This document shows positions 59,910-64,000 of a DNA stretch of 64,000 bases, piece after piece. The stretch is taken from the NCBI RefSeq assembly GCF_963678635.1, contig NC_087064.1, forward strand, positions 63,791,548-63,855,547, given 5' to 3'. The number at the start of each line of letters is the position of its first letter. Position 1 is the stretch's first letter. Made by a program: the position numbers and the translations under genes. Under the pieces are notes generated by a model. The model was not told where the DNA came from and did not search any database. It saw only the letters and a program-made list of their open reading frames with translations. This DNA is from Symsagittifera roscoffensis. Its lineage: Eukaryota > Xenacoelomorpha > Acoela > Convolutidae.

Positions 59910-62900
59910 TCAACATTCGTTGTGGTATTTCAGCAAATCATTTTCTTCAGCATAATTTTTAATGAATTCTCCATTAACGTTACGGCTGACGTCAATGTTT
60001 TTGAATATTGGAGGAAAATTTGAAAGTGTGGGCTTCAACTCGTCGGGAAAAAATCGCATTCCAATAAGCAAAAAGAGATCAGTTCTTTGTTTTTCCAAGT
60101 AAAAAATTAGTAGACAGAGGTCTTCTATAAGGAAAATTTGTCTTGACATGATTCTTGATTGTGGAATCTGTTTTGAAATGCTCCACCCACTCACAATCCC
60201 ACATTTTCTGAAAATGGTAACCTCTTTCTTTTATGCACTCTCGTCTCAACTCATCAATTTCTCGCTTCTTATTTCCCCTTTTCAATATCTTGTTCTGACC
60301 ACGATGGACGGGTTTCTTGGTATGAGCAGAAGTGATATTAGCAACCCATAGCTTAAATCCTGTTTTACATGGAAACAGTCAATTTTCTTTTGCTTTCCGG
60401 TTGTGTAAAAACTGATTTTTACAGTCTGGCCTCAATTCTTGATAGAAGGACGAAACCATGTTCTCGAAATTTCTTGTTCTGTTGTTTCTATTTTGAAACC
60501 GATCAGTTTCAGAGTCATGCTCCCATCTTGTGTCAAAACCGATCGGCATCTCTTGGCACATAGAGAATGGAAATAATGGGCTAGCATCAATTCCAACGAG
60601 TTACGAACATAAGTTGACGAGTTACAAACATAAGTTTGATCGACAACAGCTTTTCATTTGATCGACATATAAGTTTGATCGACAACAGTTTGATCAAAAG
60701 TAAAAACTATTGATGGACTACCAGTCATGCTTTCTCTAGTTTTCTAACATAAATCCTTATCTCCTCCAAAGAATGGGTAGAAATTATGATTTGTCGACTT
60801 GTGTGAGTAGTTAATTGCAAGCTTTGGAAGCGTGCATCCCGGTTTCAGCAAGTCAATTCCCTTATCATGTTAAAACTCTATAATCTTCAAGAGTAGAAAC
60901 AACATATTTGTTGTTAAATCATCGTAAGCAGTGTTTGAATGTAATCATGCTGTGTTGTTCCCAGATGCTTTTCAAATGAGGGTAATTTTCGAAACACGTT
61001 GGTGGAACTGATTGAATACGTTACTTTTTCTGCGCACTTTGTTGATCAAGTCCTCCATTAACCTCCATTAACCGTTGTGATCTTTCTCGAGAGGGTTGTG
61101 TTTTCTCAGTTTGCTGAAAATTGCTTCATACAGTTTAGCTTGTCTGGACTGTCAAATCAATCGTAGGGGATAACTTTTTAGTTTCACCATTTGCTTTTTA
61201 AGCTTTCAGAAACGAATCAAATGTTGTTGCTCCTCCAAAAAATTTCATTATGTCGAGAAACTGTACATCTCCAAATTGGAAGGAAATGAAGTTCTTCGAT
61301 TTAAATAAATGTTGGTTCGATTTCTTTATCACAAATATGTTATGCAATCAAATAAGAATTGATAAGGTTCAGATCGCGTCTCCCTCTATTGAATCCAATA
61401 GATGCAAATGTTTTTTATAGCGCTCTAAACGCACAATCAATCGGCTGAATTTTTAAATTTTGAAGAATTGTGTAGACATGTCATCTTTCTCGCCATCCTT
61501 AACACTTTCATCTCCATACTTCTAGTCTTTTAGTTAAAGCTCTAGCATTAAATTTATCAATGTTTGACTGGATCCTTGAAAGTGTTTTCGATTTCTTGAA
61601 GTTCGGTTCTCATTAGTAGTTTGCTTTTTTCAGCCAGAAGTGCTAAGTTGGAAACAAAAGCAATTATTAGGAGTTCTGGATTTTTTTTTCACACAAGAAA
61701 ATTGAATCGTATTGCAGACTTGAAAAAATTGAGACAGAAATAGGGACATGTTTTTCAATCCAAGTAGTTTTTCGGTTGCTTTCAATTCTTCTGTGGGAAC
61801 ACAAATTGATTCGAAGTCAAAAAAAGGTACATTATTAAATAAATTCTGATCTTCAGTGTAAAGAATGTTGAATCCGTCCAAGTTCTCGAATTTGGTTAGT
61901 GTGTACGCGTTTTTGAGATAAATATGTCGAACTCGATCTTTACAAGTTATAAGTAGCTTGTTGAAGTTGTCTGATTTGTCGATGAAACGTCACAGCTGAA
62001 CATCAAAAACACTTGAAGAAAGAATCAATATCATTGGTATGAATGATATGGTTGCTGAATCTTAGCAGTTTCACGCCTTTTCAAACTTTCCAAATCTTCA
62101 CCTCCCTAATTCTCCAACATATTCTCCTTGAATGTCAAACTCGTAAATGAATCTGTTACGTTCAACTGTTTCCTCTACAAAAGGTAGATCATCAACTGAC
62201 ACTCGAAACTTCTTCGGATCGTATCCAGATTTTGATAAAAAACTCTGTAAACAGCTGAAATGTATGAGCATCGAGGTTTTTATGGCAATACAAAACATTG
62301 TTAACGCACGGAAAAGACAAAGATGATCTTTGCGAGGTTGTTTATCTTTATCCGATAAAAGACAGTTTACTTGTGTATGTCGTAGTAAATGTTCAGGCAA
62401 GACAGAGTCCAGACATCCCATAGGGATGTTTTTTAGTAGTGCAGCAAAAATAGTAACATTTGTGATCAATTTGAAACTCCACTTTGTGTCCTGACGTTCT
62501 TGAGTGCATTGATCCACGATATAAAACTTTTCAACTTTTCCCTGGATTGTATTCAAATCTGCTTTCGTACACAGTAAATGCGATTTTGGGAACAAAGCAT
62601 TGTTTTCGTGTGCGTATTAATACCGATATTCTCCCGTTTCGACATTACAAGGAACAAATCGAAGAGAGATATTGATTTTTGCAGCGTAATCCAGCTTATT
62701 GAATACTTCTTCCAGCTTCTCGATGATAAATTTGGTATCTGACTTTGACATTTGAAAAGTTAAATACCTCATGTCTCCCATTTTCCAACTCAGTATCCCT
62801 GAGAAAGTACTGACAAGCACTCAACTCATCTTTGATTTTCTCTCCATTTTCTCCTTCCTCCTCCACAATCTTGTTTAACTGTTCCACCGTATCACTTGTT

Positions 62901-63148
62901 TTCCGTTCTTTTCTCCGATGTTTTTGGAGAGAATAGTAACTCGGAGACTCCTTCTTGCAAGACGAGCAAACCGTTGGTTGCTTGGAAGTTAAAGAAGCAT
63001 GCTTCTTGGCCACGTGATAGTTAAGTTCTTGTTGATTGTAAGTAAAATATTTACAATCAGGGCATGAAATAATCCCTGCTTGACAACTTTTGTGGTGTCG
63101 AGCTGCATGTTGAGAAACATGCATGTTTGCACAGTCCCCACACGGCAC
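59910..63148 (-). pseudogene. broken zinc-finger / B-family DNA polymerase gene of a Maverick/Polinton-like element
   Basis: Minus-strand pieces lie in a coherent order. Piece 63148-62696 has several C-x2-C..H-type zinc fingers (CSSCKKESPSYYSLQKHRR). Piece 62820-62617 lies in another frame. Piece 62595-62098 has DHLCLFRALTMF and a DDLPFVEETVERNRFIYEFD region. Piece 61881-61630 has FFDFESICVPTEELK, whose D-x-E is a candidate Exo I motif of the 3'-5' exonuclease. Pieces 60561-60379, 60285-60079 (KREIDELRRECIKERGYHF) and 60194-59910 (SNFPPIFKNIDVSRNV) follow. Most pieces share one frame but are split by stops, with a frameshift near 62750. Palm motifs are not found, so the gene is incomplete and inactive. 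Family placement rests on remembered resemblance to DNA_pol_B_2-type proteins of virus-like elements. Confidence 0.7.
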
Positions 63149-64000
63149 TTTCTCGTTTCTATTCAGCGACGGAATCTAAGAATGGGAGATTTAGTAAGTA
63201 TGGAAATCAAGCAATTAGTACTTGGTGCATATCAAAGTGCATATTTAAATAATTTATACTACTTTGAACTTATGGAAAAAAAAATTTGTTTTTCAAGTAG
63301 TTCTACAATGATTAGAACAATTGATTTTAGCGTAAAAGAATTTCAGAATGAAATTAATTTATTTGCTGTCGCTTAAAGAGAAGTAAGTGGACAAAATCGT
63401 TTTCAACTAATCAGAATTTACCAACATTAAAACTGATTAAGTATTTGGTTTTTTTCAATATTTGAAAAAAGTCTATCAAAAACACTTGAATATCCTCGAA
63501 TTACTTTGCAAGAAAGAAGAAAGAAATCCACCTGATTTCCTAATTGATGGAATAGACGTTGACTCTTTTTTTTCACAAATTTTTGGACGTTTAGGTTGTC
63601 CAAAATAGAGTTCTCCGACTAAGTAAAGTTTTTTTTAAGAAAAAAATTACTCAATCAAAGAATTTATTTTTGATCCACATATTGCGCATCAAAGCTTGAA
63701 ACATACGGTTGAATTACACCTGACACAGGAAATTTTGTTTATTCTAGAAAATTTGAAATTAATTAAAAATTGTACGACAATATGTCAAAGACTCTTTTTA
63801 TTCCCTACCTAATACCGAAATTTCTAAAAACTCCCCGGCAAAACTCTTTATTCCTTAATTTCTTTAAAGATTTTCAAAGCTCAAAATCCTGCTCGATTCC
63901 ATGAATTTCCATAAATTTGCTTCAAAAAATTCATCAAGTTTGAATTATTTTCTCAAACTTACATCAAAATTAAAACAACTCAGCAATCTATTCGAAAATC
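63149..64000. other. flank of the polymerase relic, unassigned
   Basis: A plus-strand frame at about 63183-63376 starting GDLVSMEIKQLVLGAYQSAY and AT-rich sequence beyond it may belong to the same element, but I do not recognise them. Confidence 0.35.

Overview
The window is 64 kb of AT-rich invertebrate (metazoan) nuclear DNA. It has two intron-containing animal genes on the + strand, GT/AG splice sites, a nuclear-type tRNA-Leu, and a heavy load of interspersed repeats. The phylum cannot be fixed from the sequence. Coding exons are GC-richer than their surroundings and very conserved, while introns and intergenic DNA are largely repeat-derived.

Gene 1 (1-28401, +) is the 3' part of a mind bomb (MIB1-type) E3 ubiquitin ligase. 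Twelve exons encode 799 visible residues: the end of the MIB-repeat (REP) region, the ankyrin-repeat block, and three C-terminal RING fingers with a stop at 28399-28401. The amino-terminal MIB/HERC2 and ZZ domains must lie upstream of base 1. All exon joins keep frame; one intron uses a GC donor (11719-11720). The introns hold tRNA-like SINE copies, foldback and TIR elements, a MULE transposase relic and a tRNA-Leu(CAG) gene on the - strand.

Gene 2 (31326-53041, +) is a monocarboxylate-transporter-like (SLC16/MCT) gene. Six exons give 522 visible residues (TM1 to about TM10). The last membrane segments are not found in the window. Its first visible intron is 17.2 kb and contains a TG-rich satellite array (36.7-43.3 kb), a 24-bp minisatellite, and a decayed Ty1/copia-like LTR element (43.8-48.6 kb). 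That LTR element is itself interrupted by a 986-bp TIR element full of TAATCGATTA palindromes.

The last part (53-64 kb) has no host exon that I can recognise. It holds a CAGGGGCGGAT-type MITE copy, a second MULE relic (57.3 kb), a 200-N assembly gap (58156-58355), a reverse-transcriptase relic (59.0-59.3 kb, -) and a broken zinc-finger plus B-family DNA polymerase gene (59.9-63.1 kb, -) of Maverick/Polinton-like type.

The two host genes show no evident functional link: one acts in Notch-ligand ubiquitination, the other in solute transport. The most unusual material is in the repeats: a TIR element with arrays of a palindromic 10-mer, composite SINE-like elements bounded by short hairpins, and a 266-bp TIR element that carries a tRNA-like core.
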